Position numbers and translations under genes: made by a program. DNA of 64,000 bases from Paramecium octaurelia (lineage: Eukaryota > Ciliophora > Oligohymenophorea > Peniculida > Parameciidae): NCBI GenBank assembly GCA_905182995.1, contig CAJJDP010000026.1, forward strand, positions 457,804 through 521,803. Direction: 5' to 3'. A model generated the notes under the pieces. That model had not been told where the DNA came from. It did not search any database and saw only the letters and a list, made by a program, of their open reading frames with translations. Below, piece by piece: positions 14,028 to 24,936 of the stretch (its first letter is position 1; every line of letters begins with the position of its first letter).

Positions 14028-15248
14028 ATGAGAATAATGTATGATTGTAAATGTTTAATTTTAGCACTCTTTCATTCTTATCAAAGGTATAATCAAATTA
14101 TACAATTTCCAGAATAAATAGAATACGACATCATTGTGGATAAAGAGACTTTCTCTTCCTTTGTAGATGTCAAACCCTATTCAGAACAAGATCTGAGTCA
14201 GATGATGAATTAACTATACATATTTGTGGATTCCAAGTTTTGGAATTTCTGTTTGATGTTGGCATATGTAAGTCTAATCCAATTTTAATCTAAGACTGAA
14301 GAAACTTGGTTCCAATAGTAAGTAATTCCTTACGATCGCATGGCCAAGATCTTAGGTTAGATCTTTTCATGTGTTGAGAAATTCGATGATCAAGTAGCCT
14401 AAGACTTAGAAAAAGTGATAAACTATAGATCATTGGCGCATTTGGATCGATTACTATTTGAAAATAGGTTACCTTAATTCGAGAAGGTTATCAAAATGCT
14501 TCGCTCGTAAATTCTCAACAATCCTCATCCTGCTTTCATCTTGAGAGAGTCCAAAATCAAAGAGAAACCCTTTGATAGTTTCTCCAAACTTTAGGCTTAC
14601 AAATCATACACTCCCACCAAAAGCTCTGCATCTTCCAAAGGTATTTAAAGGAGTGAAATGCTTTACAATCATTCTAAACAACTGCAAGAAAAAGCTCGTC
14701 ATGGATAACTACTCAAATTGAAATAGGAGAATGACGAGATGCTATCTTTTTAGAAGAATGTTAAGAAAGCAGGAGGAGATTAAGTGTTTTAAAGATTATT
14801 CAATGATTCCAAAGCCTTGCAAACCAAACAATAATAATAGGTTGTCAATAGAGATGTTTTGGATAAGGAGTGCACCTTTAAGCCTGAAATAAAGAGCACG
14901 CTAATAAAAAGTGATTAGAAGATGGATCAGATTCCTGGGTTTGAAAATACAATCAAAAGAATGTAGAAAGCGTAAAATGATAAGGAATACAAAGAGAAAT
15001 ATTTTGAAATTAAGTAATCCCAATTGGAGAAGGTGAATAATAACAAGGAAATCAAGGAATTCAAGTTGTCTGAAAGAGAGGAAAATGAAGAACCGATATT
15101 ATTTCTAGATGTTCGCATATCGAAAAATAAGATAGGGAGACTGGGAGTTCGAAAAAATGACGATTTATAATAAGTAGTGAAGAATTTTGCTAGAAGTAAG
15201 AATAGATTAATTCTATGTAGCCTTTGCATTGCAGAAGACTTAGATTGA
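14028..15248 (+). CDS. Unrecognised coiled-coil protein with a possible ubiquitin-like C-terminus, about 400 aa
   Basis: The start is ATG 14028 (MRIMYD), followed by an 18-nt intron at 14047-14064; the length is then an exact multiple of three. A second 27-nt GT-AG stretch near 14270 is also in frame and may or may not be spliced. The protein has an N-terminal globular part, a basic middle with SerLys runs, a motif ECTFKPEI often seen in ciliate and flagellar proteins, a Lys/Glu coiled coil, and a C-terminal block starting ILFLDVRISKNKIGRLGVRK that reads like a small beta-grasp module. I cannot name the family. It is the first of three plus-strand genes spaced 54-111 bp apart. Confidence 0.65.
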
Positions 15249-15359
15249 TTCATTGTAGAAGCATATTAAAAGTGCTTTGGAAACTCTGAACAAACATTAA
15301 GAGTAATGAGTTTCTTTCATACTTAAAATTTAGTTATTATAAAAATAATAAATTATCTA

Positions 15360-16228
15360 ATGGACTTGAACTAATTAGAATGTTTACTCTAGTAATTGAC
15401 AGAAGCTAAAGATTAAATTATAAGTATTTTAATTCTTTACTTAAAGAGACTGCTAATTATTGTTCATTTTATCCTGAGAGTGCTTAATAAATTGCTTCGA
15501 TGATTGAAAATGAATTCACTTAGACAAGGAAGGATAAGAAAAGAATATTTTTATTTTTAATCCATCAAATTATTTTAGATGAGAGCTAAAAAAAGAGGTA
15601 AGAAAATCCCTTTCTCAAAGCATTTGGTGGAAAACTCAAAAAACTACTGGGAGATTTTTGTATAGTGGATGACATTAAGGATTTGGAGAGTGCTTACACA
15701 ATGATAAAGAGGTGGGAAAGAGATCAAATCTTCCATCCTCAATTTATCCAAAAGTTGAGATCCATTCTTTAACCAAAATATGATCAATTAAAATAACAAT
15801 AGGAAACCTTTAATGCCTTAAACTAGACAGATGCATCGGCAAATAAAGTATTATAACACAATATTTAAACAGTTTAAGTATGGAAATTAGTTTATAATAA
15901 TAGTAAATCGAACAATCACACAAAATATATAAGCATCTTCAATAGTTAGCAGATATTGATAGCAAGACTTTAGAATTCAATTGCAATTATGATAAGTTCG
16001 ACGAGAAGACAACATCAAATTAGGACTTGCAGGCTCTTATTCAAGAAGGTGAGATGTGCAGAGAGTAACTAATCCAGGTATTTGATTGATGTATTCCAAT
16101 AGAGCATTATTCACTTGTAATAATACTATATTGAAATGGCCGTCTAGGGAGAAAACTTATAATCTGAGTCTTACTAAGGAATGTAAAAGAAGATCGATTA
16201 ATACAAGGAAAAGAAGAAAGAGTGGTGA
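15360..16228 (+). CDS. CID-domain protein (RPRD/Rtt103-like), about 264 aa
   Basis: Residues 1-140 read as an RNA polymerase II CTD-interacting domain. LECLLQQLTEAKDQI is followed by helices ending in IENEF and FLFLIHQIILDES, and then by the typical last-helix signature YTMIKRWERDQIF...FIQKLR. The C-terminal half is Gln-rich coiled coil, as in RPRD1 and Rtt103, which bind the phosphorylated CTD and act in transcription termination. Three introns (23, 26, 25 nt) give a length divisible by three. CID versus a related VHS/ENTH helical fold cannot be fully separated by eye, but the tryptophan-containing helix favours CID. Likely nuclear. Confidence 0.65.
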
Positions 16229-16282
16229 ATAATTATATTTTGTGATTTAATATTTTAAACATATATATATAAATAGAAATAG

Positions 16283-17428
16283 ATGTTAGAGTAACGATTA
16301 AGATCCATCTCAGTTTAAAATCAGCAAAACCCTTTAATTGATTGCTATTTTAGATCAGAATGTTCTCCCGAGAGATTGAAACGAAAATCTCAGAAATCCC
16401 AATAAAGCATAATTTTAACTTCCCCTGTAGATTTATCAAAATTATCCCTAGATTCGTTGCATAGAGAGGAACAATGTCGACGATTTTGAGATCTATTTGG
16501 ATGGTAATCAAACAGTGAAAGAGGGGTGGCTATATTAGAGTAAAAGAGTGTATGTCCAGTTAACGAGGCAATCGATTAAGGAGTACAATGACGAATAAAA
16601 ACAATAACTCATAAGAGTGTTGTCATTAAAGGAATTCGAGTTCGTCGTTGAATAGGAGAGGCAGTTGATCAAGATCACTTTCACTCATCTCAAATAAATT
16701 ACCCTATATTAAGCTAAGGATGTCGTTGAAGCCAAGATGTGGGTCAATAGTTTGAACATTGTGTTTGACAAACATAGGAACTACCCCAAAAATAGAGTGC
16801 AATTGTTAGAAGTACCTAGATATTTGGGGGTCGAAGTGATTTCTGAAGACAGCTTTTTGAAGATCGTTGAATCAGGGGATCTTTTACTTTTTGAAACCAA
16901 TAATACAGGGGCCAAATTGTAGAGAATATTCACAAATACAAAATATGATCATGTTGCCATTGCTATCAAAATGGCTAACAAATATCTATTCGTTTTTGAT
17001 GCCAATGCTGACACTGGAGTTACATTTTTAGAATGGTCATAATTCATAGAAGTCAATGATTTATATGAAAAGTAAGACCAAATTTATATTTTAGGTTGGC
17101 TATTCGTAAATTGATGAATGTCAATAGAGCTGATATTGAAAAAAAAATGATTGAATTTTTGCAACAAGTTCACGGGAAGAAATATGAAGTGACACTGAGC
17201 AAACTATTCAGATAAAAGAGTTAAAGTCCTTCCAAGAAAAATGACACTTACTTTTGCTCAGAATTAGTAGCCAAGGCCTATAAGAAATGTGGACTCTTGG
17301 AATCCGATAAAGCTTGCAGTTCCTTCTGGCCAGTTGAATTCACTAAACCATTGAAATTTAGTAAAGAAGCTCTGATTACTGATGACATTGTAGTTATACT
17401 TAAAAAGCATTTGGCTATAAAATCATGA
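16283..17428 (+). CDS. PH domain fused to a permuted papain-fold (YiiX/C92-type) peptidase or amidase, about 365 aa
   Basis: Two introns (25 and 23 nt) give 366 codons. Residues about 50-150 look like a pleckstrin-homology domain: KEGWLYQSKRVYVQLT, a central beta region, and the closing helix AKMWVNSLNIV. Residues about 170-365 match the permuted NlpC/P60-like family (YiiX/YaeF, DUF830). The order is GDLLLFE, then the catalytic His in KYDHVAIAI, then the catalytic Cys in TYFCSELVAKAYKKCG. In the permuted fold His precedes Cys, as here. Family members are papain-like hydrolases acting on lipids or peptides. The PH domain suggests membrane recruitment, which is inference. It converges on the kinase at 17460 with a 31-bp gap. 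Confidence 0.75.
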
Positions 17429-17459
17429 TTTACTAAATCCTTAATATTTTCAATATATT

Positions 17460-18730
17460 TCAGTCTAATTATTGTTTTTCCTTTGTGTGTTCAGCAATCT
17501 ACAATTAACCAAATTAATACGGTTTCGAAAAGAAGTTTTTATTCAATCTATTTTGTTATTGCTAATTAATGGTGGTCTTCACATACAACAATTGCGGTTC
17601 CAATTCCATTCGAGCCTCTTGGGTCTACTATTCATTAGTCAATTAGGCTTATTGAGGTATTACTCTCTTTTTCTGAGTCCCCTGAAGAGATGTGGCATAA
17701 GAAGGAATGTACCCACAATCTAAATCCTCATCCACATTACTATTGTTTTACATCGGTTGCACAAAGTTGAACATCCCAGCAGAATGATGATTCAATGCAT
17801 TTTAATTGTTCTCCTGTTTCTCCAAGTATTTCTGCACTTTCACTGGTGTTTAGGCAGGACTAATCAAATACTTCGAGTCATCCTATACATCCAATTCTTT
17901 AGGTAAGAACTTAAATGGATGTGACAACCAATTGTTCTGCAAAATCTCTATTGCAGTCACTCTTTGATGTGGGTCCTCCTGCAACATACTCTTTATCAGT
18001 CTCAAAGGTTGAGGTGGAATTATGTTGGCATATTGATTCAGGTTCAAATTCTAGATTTAAAACAGCTGGTCAATCTCAGTCGTCCCAGGTAGTAATGGAG
18101 TAAGTAAGTAGAGTTCTGCAATAATGCAGCCGAAGGACCATATGTCGATCTCCTGATTGTAGGATTATTGCTTGATTTGTTCTGGCGACTTAAATAATCA
18201 TTTTTATATAATACTCTATACCACCTTGTTGATACATAATCGGTATGCTGTTCATTTTGATATGTGACTTGTCCAAAATCTATTAATTTCACTACTCCAT
18301 TATCCTGTATCATAATGTTTTCAGGTTTCAAGTCTCTATTCAATCAATAACTATTCTGTTACCTGTGTAAATAACCTTAAGTGTGTAAATAGTTTAAAGC
18401 ACTTGCTATTTGATAAACAATGCTTTAAATTTGTTATTCGCATAGAGTTCTATTTTTCTCCTTGACTGATTTATAGTATTGCAATAGGTTTCTCTCAGAA
18501 TAATCAAGCACTATCGCTATAGTTTTGTTTTATTTTATCACATTTCTCAATTTAATAATGTTGGGGTGGTTTAACTTTTTTAATATTTGGATCTCCTTTA
18601 TTTTACTTTCATCTCGAACTTTATTATCTCTATAAGACTTTATGGCTACAAACTCTTAGGTTCGTTCATCAAGAGCCTTTGTTACACTCCCAAAAACCCC
18701 ATCTCCTAATTTCTAAATTGTTTTATACAT
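17460..18730 (-). CDS. RCK-family (MAK/ICK/MOK-like) ciliary protein kinase, about 405 aa
   Basis: A complete kinase domain is read from ATG 18730. The Gly-rich loop is [11 protein letters not shown], the ATP Lys is in FVAIKSY, the catalytic loop is HRDLKPEN, then LIDFGQ, and the activation segment is [14 protein letters not shown]. The TDY plus STRWYR combination is typical of MAK/ICK kinases, which control cilium length and intraflagellar transport. Two introns (27 nt inside HR|DLKPEN and 26 nt after RWYR) make the length 406 codons with the stop. The C-terminal tail of about 120 residues is Gln/Asn-rich without recognisable domains. A CDKL-type kinase is the alternative. Confidence 0.8.
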
Positions 18731-19560
18731 TTATAAATGACTTTATAAAAATTTTATGATCTATTTTATAATCAATCCATTAAATTTTATTTTTAGAGTA
18801 TATTTTTAAATATTACCCAAATGTGCATTTATCAACTAACTTAACAGAATTAGTGATGGATATGCATAGTAAACTAATTATTTTATAGAATTTATACAAA
18901 AAAAATTTAGATTTCCTATTCTTATTGATTTCATTCAGAACCAATAATAATAAGTTTAAAGATATTTAAAATGGATATGAAAATTATATTAAACTATATT
19001 TATTTAATATATATGCTGGAAATATAAAAATTGATTTTGTGGATTAACACTAAACTAAAATTAAGCTGAATTCAAATAGTTTTGAATTGCAACAAAAAAA
19101 TAATGATATAAACATTCTTAAGAATTAAAAACTATTTTAGTTAAATTTCATTGATTATCAAAAATAAATTATTCTAGAGATTCATATTGTGGATTATACT
19201 TTATTGTTAATGATCATCATATACTTTAGTATCATTTGAAACAATATCATGATGTTAAAATTTAATGTAGAAATAGAATTTTATTAACAGATTGACCCTT
19301 TGATATTTGTAAAATTAGAGTAATTCAAAATATTGAACAAACAAACAAACTATTGATATTTAAGGTATTCTATTCAAAGATGAATTTGTAAGATGGATAA
19401 TGAATTCTGCAGATATATATTCATCAACTCATTAGTAAAAAGATTATGATTACACAAAGAACCTCTTGCATTTTAAATATATTGTATATGAGAATGTGTA
19501 AATTCCATGGAGGGATTATGGATAAAAAATGAATAATAATAAATTTATAATGGTTAGAAT
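18731..19560. other. Gene-free AT-rich segment, 0.8 kb
   Basis: Around 19190-19390 there are short plus-strand open stretches under the ciliate code (for example LYFIVNDHHILQYHLKQYHD), but TGA stops break them and no start or domain is visible. It could hold a decayed gene or simply spacer. Confidence 0.5.
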
Positions 19561-20238
19561 TCAAAACAAACTTTGAATTTCAGCATGTCCATAGGAGTGT
19601 TCTGATAGTTGTGACACATTGTCCAAGGAGATGAGGGAGACGTTGTCTTCGTCATCCTATTTTGATTCTTTTATAATTTCTATATTTTAAACTTCCTGGT
19701 TGTGTTTGGTGGCATATTTAAGAACCATATCTTTGACTTTCTTCTCATATCTAGATGTAGATGATAGGGGAAATACCGAGGCTTATCTCTGATGAGAAGA
19801 CTGGCTGCATCTGGATTCAGAGGATCACTAGGATTGGGGTAGTTGAGTAATTAAGGGAGGAAGACTTCGAAAACATTCATGAGATCGTACATGGGTGACC
19901 ACGCTTGATTGATGACATCAAGACAGACAGATCCAGAACTACAAGTATAGTGTTATCAATACGCTTCATCTATGTTGGGGTGGAATATTTTAGTGAGGAA
20001 ACCAATGCTGGGGGATTTGTAGGGGTACTATTCAGGGAGAAGAACGTTGATTGTGTAGACTCCTCCGGCGTAGAGGGAATCAGATGGGCTTTATAATGAT
20101 GCAGTTTTACCCATTGATATTGACTTTAAAATTATATGGGTTTTGAGGACATTGCTCCACGTGATAGTTAGACATCATGAGTTTGGCAATGTCTCTTTCT
20201 TTTCTTTTATGAGAGACTGCTGGGTTATATGATTACAT
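19561..20238 (-). CDS. UBE2H: Ubiquitin-conjugating enzyme E2, UBE2H/Ubc8 type, about 201 aa
   Basis: Three introns (22, 24, 26 nt) give 202 codons. The UBC fold is complete: [40 protein letters not shown], then the active-site Cys in [18 protein letters not shown]. The segment [20 protein letters not shown] is close to the UBE2H signature and separates it from other E2 classes. UBE2H works with the GID/CTLH E3 ligase in yeast and animals; that partnership is not testable here. The C-terminus after the UBC fold is a 50-residue acidic tail, also as in UBE2H. It starts only 21 bp from the divergent CK1 gene. Confidence 0.9.
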
Positions 20239-20259
20239 TATTAATTATATAAATAATAT
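20239..20259. promoter_or_regulatory. 21-bp divergent intergenic spacer (shared promoter)
   Basis: This is all that lies between the start codons of the E2 gene (minus) and the CK1 gene (plus). It is purely A/T. Both UTRs and any promoter elements must lie within it or inside the coding regions, unless one start is misassigned. Confidence 0.5.
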
Positions 20260-21501
20260 ATGTAGTCAGCTTTACCGAGAGTTAGATTCTAGAGTGAGTA
20301 TCCAGTGAAGAAGGTGGTGAGTCCATTGATTGAGTTGCCAATTGAGTATCAATTGGTGGAGAAGGCAGGCCAAGGAAGTTTCGGCGAAATTTACAAGATT
20401 TACAATACTTTGACTCGCACTTTACATGCATGCAAGGTGGAGTTCAAAGATACGAGACAATAAAATCAACAATCCTTATTGGTTAAGGAATACAACACAT
20501 TCTAATAGTTGAAGGGAATCCCTCAAGTGCCCCAGCCTTATCAATTAATTTAACAGTAAGATTACAAATTAATCATAATGCCCTATTATGGTTCTGGTAT
20601 GGATGCTATTACTATTTTAGGTAATCTCGAAGAACTAAGAAAGAAATAAATTCACGAGAAGTTCTCTGAAACCTGCATTATTAGATTGGCATATTGTCTA
20701 ATTTCTGTAATTGAGGCTGTTCATGAAAGGAAGTATGTGCATAGAGATATCAAACCCGAAAATTTCTTGGTAGGTAGTTTTGGTGATCATCACACAGTTT
20801 ATTTGATTGATTTTGGACTAGCCAAACCCTTTGTTGATGCCTAAGGTTTTTAAATACAATAATCAAGGCATTCACATTTAACAGGCAGACAATAAAGGCA
20901 TGGTTGGCACAGCCAGATACACCAGTATTAACTCCCATTTAGGTGCCGAATAAAGTAGAAGAGATGATTTGGAAGCCATGTGTTATGTCCTTCTGTATCT
21001 TTATAATGGTCAATTGCCTTGGCAGAATTTCAATTGTCAAACCAGACAAGAGAAGTTCTTGAAGATCCTCGAGGCCAAACAGAAATTCGCTTCAGGTTAG
21101 TTAGAAATAAATATTCCTCCCATTCTTAAGAAAATCTATGATCATTCCAAAGGGTTGAGATTCGATGAACAACCAAATTATTCCAAAATGAAAGAGATCT
21201 GCAAAGAGGGATTCAGCAAAACTAGTAAGACTTTATTAAATTAGGACCTTACTGTTTTGATTGGTGTGTAGTCGATTGTAAAATTAAACCTTTTGAAGAC
21301 ATTAATGATGGATAAAGTGAATTGGCGAGTGAATTCTCAACTGTTCGTAAACAATTGAAGGGACAAACCACTGATTAGATCAGCACCAATCTCAAAAAGA
21401 TATTGCCATGCGAGTAAATTAAAGAGGAGGATGAAGAATCCATTAGTGAACTCCCCAATGTCCAAAAGATAACCAAATTTTATTAAAATAAAAAACATTG
21501 A
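20260..21501 (+). CDS. Casein kinase 1 family protein kinase, about 399 aa
   Basis: Two introns (22 and 20 nt) give 400 codons. The kinase features are GQGSFGEIYKIYN, ATP-binding Lys in HACKVEF, HRDIKPENFLVG, LIDFGLAKPF and the CK1-specific GTARYTSINSHLG, followed by RRDDLEAMCYVLLYL and LPWQ. The N-terminus has about 35 residues before the kinase fold. The C-terminal 80 residues are charged and unstructured. CK1 kinases are greatly expanded in Paramecium, so subfamily and role cannot be assigned. The stop at 21499 lies only 18 bp before the next start on the same strand. Confidence 0.9.
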
Positions 21502-21519
21502 TTAATTATTATTTTATAC

Positions 21520-23295
21520 ATGTTATTGTGTATATTCCTTATTCTTAGCATCTAAGCCAAATAAATCAAGTAACCCTCACCCAGATATATCAATGAAACT
21601 ATTGAACCAGGTAATTACAATCGTTAGGCTCAAGAAAAGTTGTCTATACAATATGGAGCGTATTACTTATTATTGATTCATTTTTATTAGATACCCTGGA
21701 GTCTTCGCTGTTGATTTGCATAAGCGAGTCAATGGATAAATGGGAAGTCAAAGTTTCAATCTAGATGATTTTGAAAAAGTAGAAGAGGATATTATAGGTG
21801 AGTATGGTTGTTTTGCCATTCAATAAAATTTAGAAATCTCTTACTAATTAAAATTATGGTTAGACAAGACAGGAGTTACAAGAGATGTTTATTTCACAGA
21901 TCTTGCTACCTCCGAAAGTTCTTCTAGAATTTATGTAGTGAGGAATGACTTTAAAATATTCTCCATCAATCTAGACAAAGGGTATTTTGGGATCAGTTTG
22001 GATAGCCAATAATAATCATTTGCGTCTTTGTTGAAGTACGATCCAGAGGGGGACTTTAATCATCCCTTCCTTATCGATGACATGGGTGAAAATAGAATCT
22101 ATATTATCACTTCTAATGGTGGAGCAAGTTTCAATACTGACACTCAATTAGCACTCTCTTAATTCAGATTAGAAACAGAAGTCAAATAGAAGGATTTCAT
22201 TTTTAATGTTCATTATAATGTCAAACACAAATTGATTTATGTTGCATGTGGTCACGATGGATTGGATGTCTATAAGATTTCAAATAATCAACTCGTATTT
22301 GTGTCCACCATTACAACTATTCAATTGGGAATACCCTAGGGATAAGTAATTGATGTTGATTCCAATGGAGATGATCGATTGTATGTTCTAGACAAAGAAA
22401 CAGGACTTCGATTTTATAAAATCTATAATCTGGAAAATGGATAAGTTGCTCATCTTTTTACTATTACCATCTCTAAAACTAAGAGTTTTGATCATTTTGA
22501 AAGCACTTTCTTTATTGTAGCCAAAACTGTTAATAATCAAGATTTCGCAGTTGAAGTCTTTGTGGATTTTTAAAATGCTGATTACTTTTTCAACAATTAC
22601 TACATAGATGAAATGACAATTAATGATGTCAACGTATTCGAGTACTATGCAGTCTTAATCGGAGATGATGGACACAAAATTGTTCAACATTCAATTTATT
22701 CAGGTATCTCTTTAAATCAATGATTAGGTTTTCTGGATGAAAAGCTCCTATCTCACACATCCTTCTAGGATCCAGATCTGTTTAAACTTAAAGAATATTC
22801 ATATGAAGAACAAAATAATCTGAACATTCGTTTGTTAGTTGGTATTGCTAGATATGAGTTCAAATTTATGACAATAAAAATGAATCATCCTATTGTAGAA
22901 TGTAAATTTGAGGATGCTGAAGTCAATCAGTATATTGTCTTATTAAATTCAACCAACTGTAAAGGAAAGGAAGAAACACCTGATGTTTGGCAATAATAAT
23001 TTACACTCTGTAATATTACCCATTCATTCACATTTACAACTACTGAGGTAAATATAATAATATTACTTAGATTCCTGGGAACTATTACACTTACGCATAT
23101 TACACTATTGCAATTTATGTTCTATTTGTAATTATTGTATGGCTCATTATTTTTATGTATGTCTGCTTCAAAAAATGGGGCCACAAATTATCCTTTTTAG
23201 CATGGAAGAAAAAAATTGTTGATTCAACTGCTCCATACAATGAAAGTTTTGATGTTAAAGAGTAAGAAATGGCTGATTAAAAATCAAGGTCTTGA
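21520..23295 (+). CDS. Type I membrane protein with a probable beta-propeller ectodomain, about 565 aa
   Basis: Three introns (31, 24, 23 nt) give 566 codons. A signal peptide (MLLCIFLILSIQA) opens the protein. The ectodomain has repeated blade-like motifs such as LIDDMGENRIYIITSNGG, LIYVACGHDGLDVYKI and VDSNGDDRLYVLDKETGLRFYKI, which look like YVTN/LVIVD-type propeller blades. Near the C-terminus one membrane helix (AIYVLFVIIVWLIIFMYVC) is followed by a short basic cytoplasmic tail. I recognise no named family. It likely sits at the plasma membrane or in the secretory pathway. Confidence 0.7.
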
Positions 23296-24936
23296 ATTTA
23301 TATATTTAATTAATTTAATGAGCTAATCCATATTTTTAATTTTAGACATATTTAGGTTTAATATCTATATATTTATATTAAAGCAAAAAATGATTTTATC
23401 TATTTTGAATAATATTTCCTTGAGGAGACTAAGAATCAAAAATGACTCATCAAAATTTAAAAATATAAAAAAAATAAGTTTAAATAATAAGACCAAAACC
23501 TTTTTACAATTTTCGATATTATATTGGTATTTATTTGTTAAAAAAGTGTTAATAATAGGTAAGATTTTGCAATTTATAAAAAGAGATATTGAAATAAATA
23601 TTATTATTATTTAAATTCAAGAAAATTTAAAATGCGAGCATTATATTTGATGCACATTCACATAGTCTTAGTCTTAATTTACTCTGCAAAGATGAATCAA
23701 CGGTCTATAAATATTTAGTAATAATAATCAGTAATTAATTATTAACTTTTTGATAAGTAATTTGTATTCTATCAATATTTTATAAATTCAAATACCAAAA
23801 TATAATATAATATCAACAATATATATATTCTTAATAATATTTGACTTAGATGGCTATTTAGAATAATTTCTTCCATATCGATGGGAGTTTTAAATGATAA
23901 TAATAATCCATTCAAATCTCTGCACTTAAGATGGATGTTATTGTAGAAATTGCTAGTACATCTACCCATAATTTAAATAAAGAATACTGAAGTAAGTATT
24001 TTAATTATTCAAGAGAGGCCAAGCCTTTACTATTGTGACAAACATTTTATAAGTGCTGGTTATTATTAGTATTCTAAAGTTTATTTTATATTTTTCAACA
24101 ATTCTGTTATTTGTTTTTGATTTACGTTTTGAAATAAGTGATTTAGTTTGTTTCTGATGAAAATTTAGTTCAATTTATTTTGATAAATGTAATTAACTTG
24201 TAAAATTCATTTTCAATAATTCTGAATCTAACTTATCGTTTCTATAACCCTGCAATCAATTAAAATCATCCTATTTTTTTAGCTAATGAGATCACATAAT
24301 TAAATGCATCTAATTATGTGGTCAATCTGGTTATTGGTTTACTAAATGAATTGGGGATCAGAAAGTTATTTGAAATATCAAACACTACTAGTTACTAGGT
24401 TAATTATAGATTAATAACTTCCAGTATTTAAAATTTGGAACTGAATCCTATTTTACATTTGATGCATTTTTTAGTAATGCATAGCTTTTTAGAAGAAATA
24501 TTTGATGAATTTACAAGAATATGAAGCATAATGGTATATAAAGTTAATAATAATAAATGATTTTAGTATATTATAAATTTTAGATACATATAAAGAGTAA
24601 TTGTTTATATTTAAATTATAATAAATAAGTTTAACCTATTATGAATTTAAACAAATTTTTATAATAACATTCATTTGTTTAAATTTTAATAATTATACCT
24701 AACATGTTGAAGAAAAATAATTTAAAATAGGAGTATAAGGTATGATATTATGTCATTATTATTTAATTTGTATATAGATAAGGAAATAATGATAAAATAA
24801 TTAATACACATGGTTAGTAATATATTTATCTAGTTAGATTTTAAGTACCCTCATATTGATTTTAGCCTTGAAAATAAAAGGAGTTTTTGAATTGAAATTT
24901 GTTTATTTACTTAATAATTAATATACACTTATTAAA
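23296..24936. other. Largely gene-free AT-rich segment, 1.6 kb, with one weak open frame
   Basis: Most of it is A/T-rich without structure. From 24039 to 24524 (+) one frame stays free of TGA for 161 codons and reads protein-like (PAINQNHPIFLANEITQL, VVNLVIGLLNELGIRKLFEI), but it has no in-frame start and no recognisable domain. A short signal-like frame starts at 23632 (MRALYLMHIHIVLVLIYSA). Either could be an exon of an unrecognised gene, a remnant, or chance. Confidence 0.4.
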
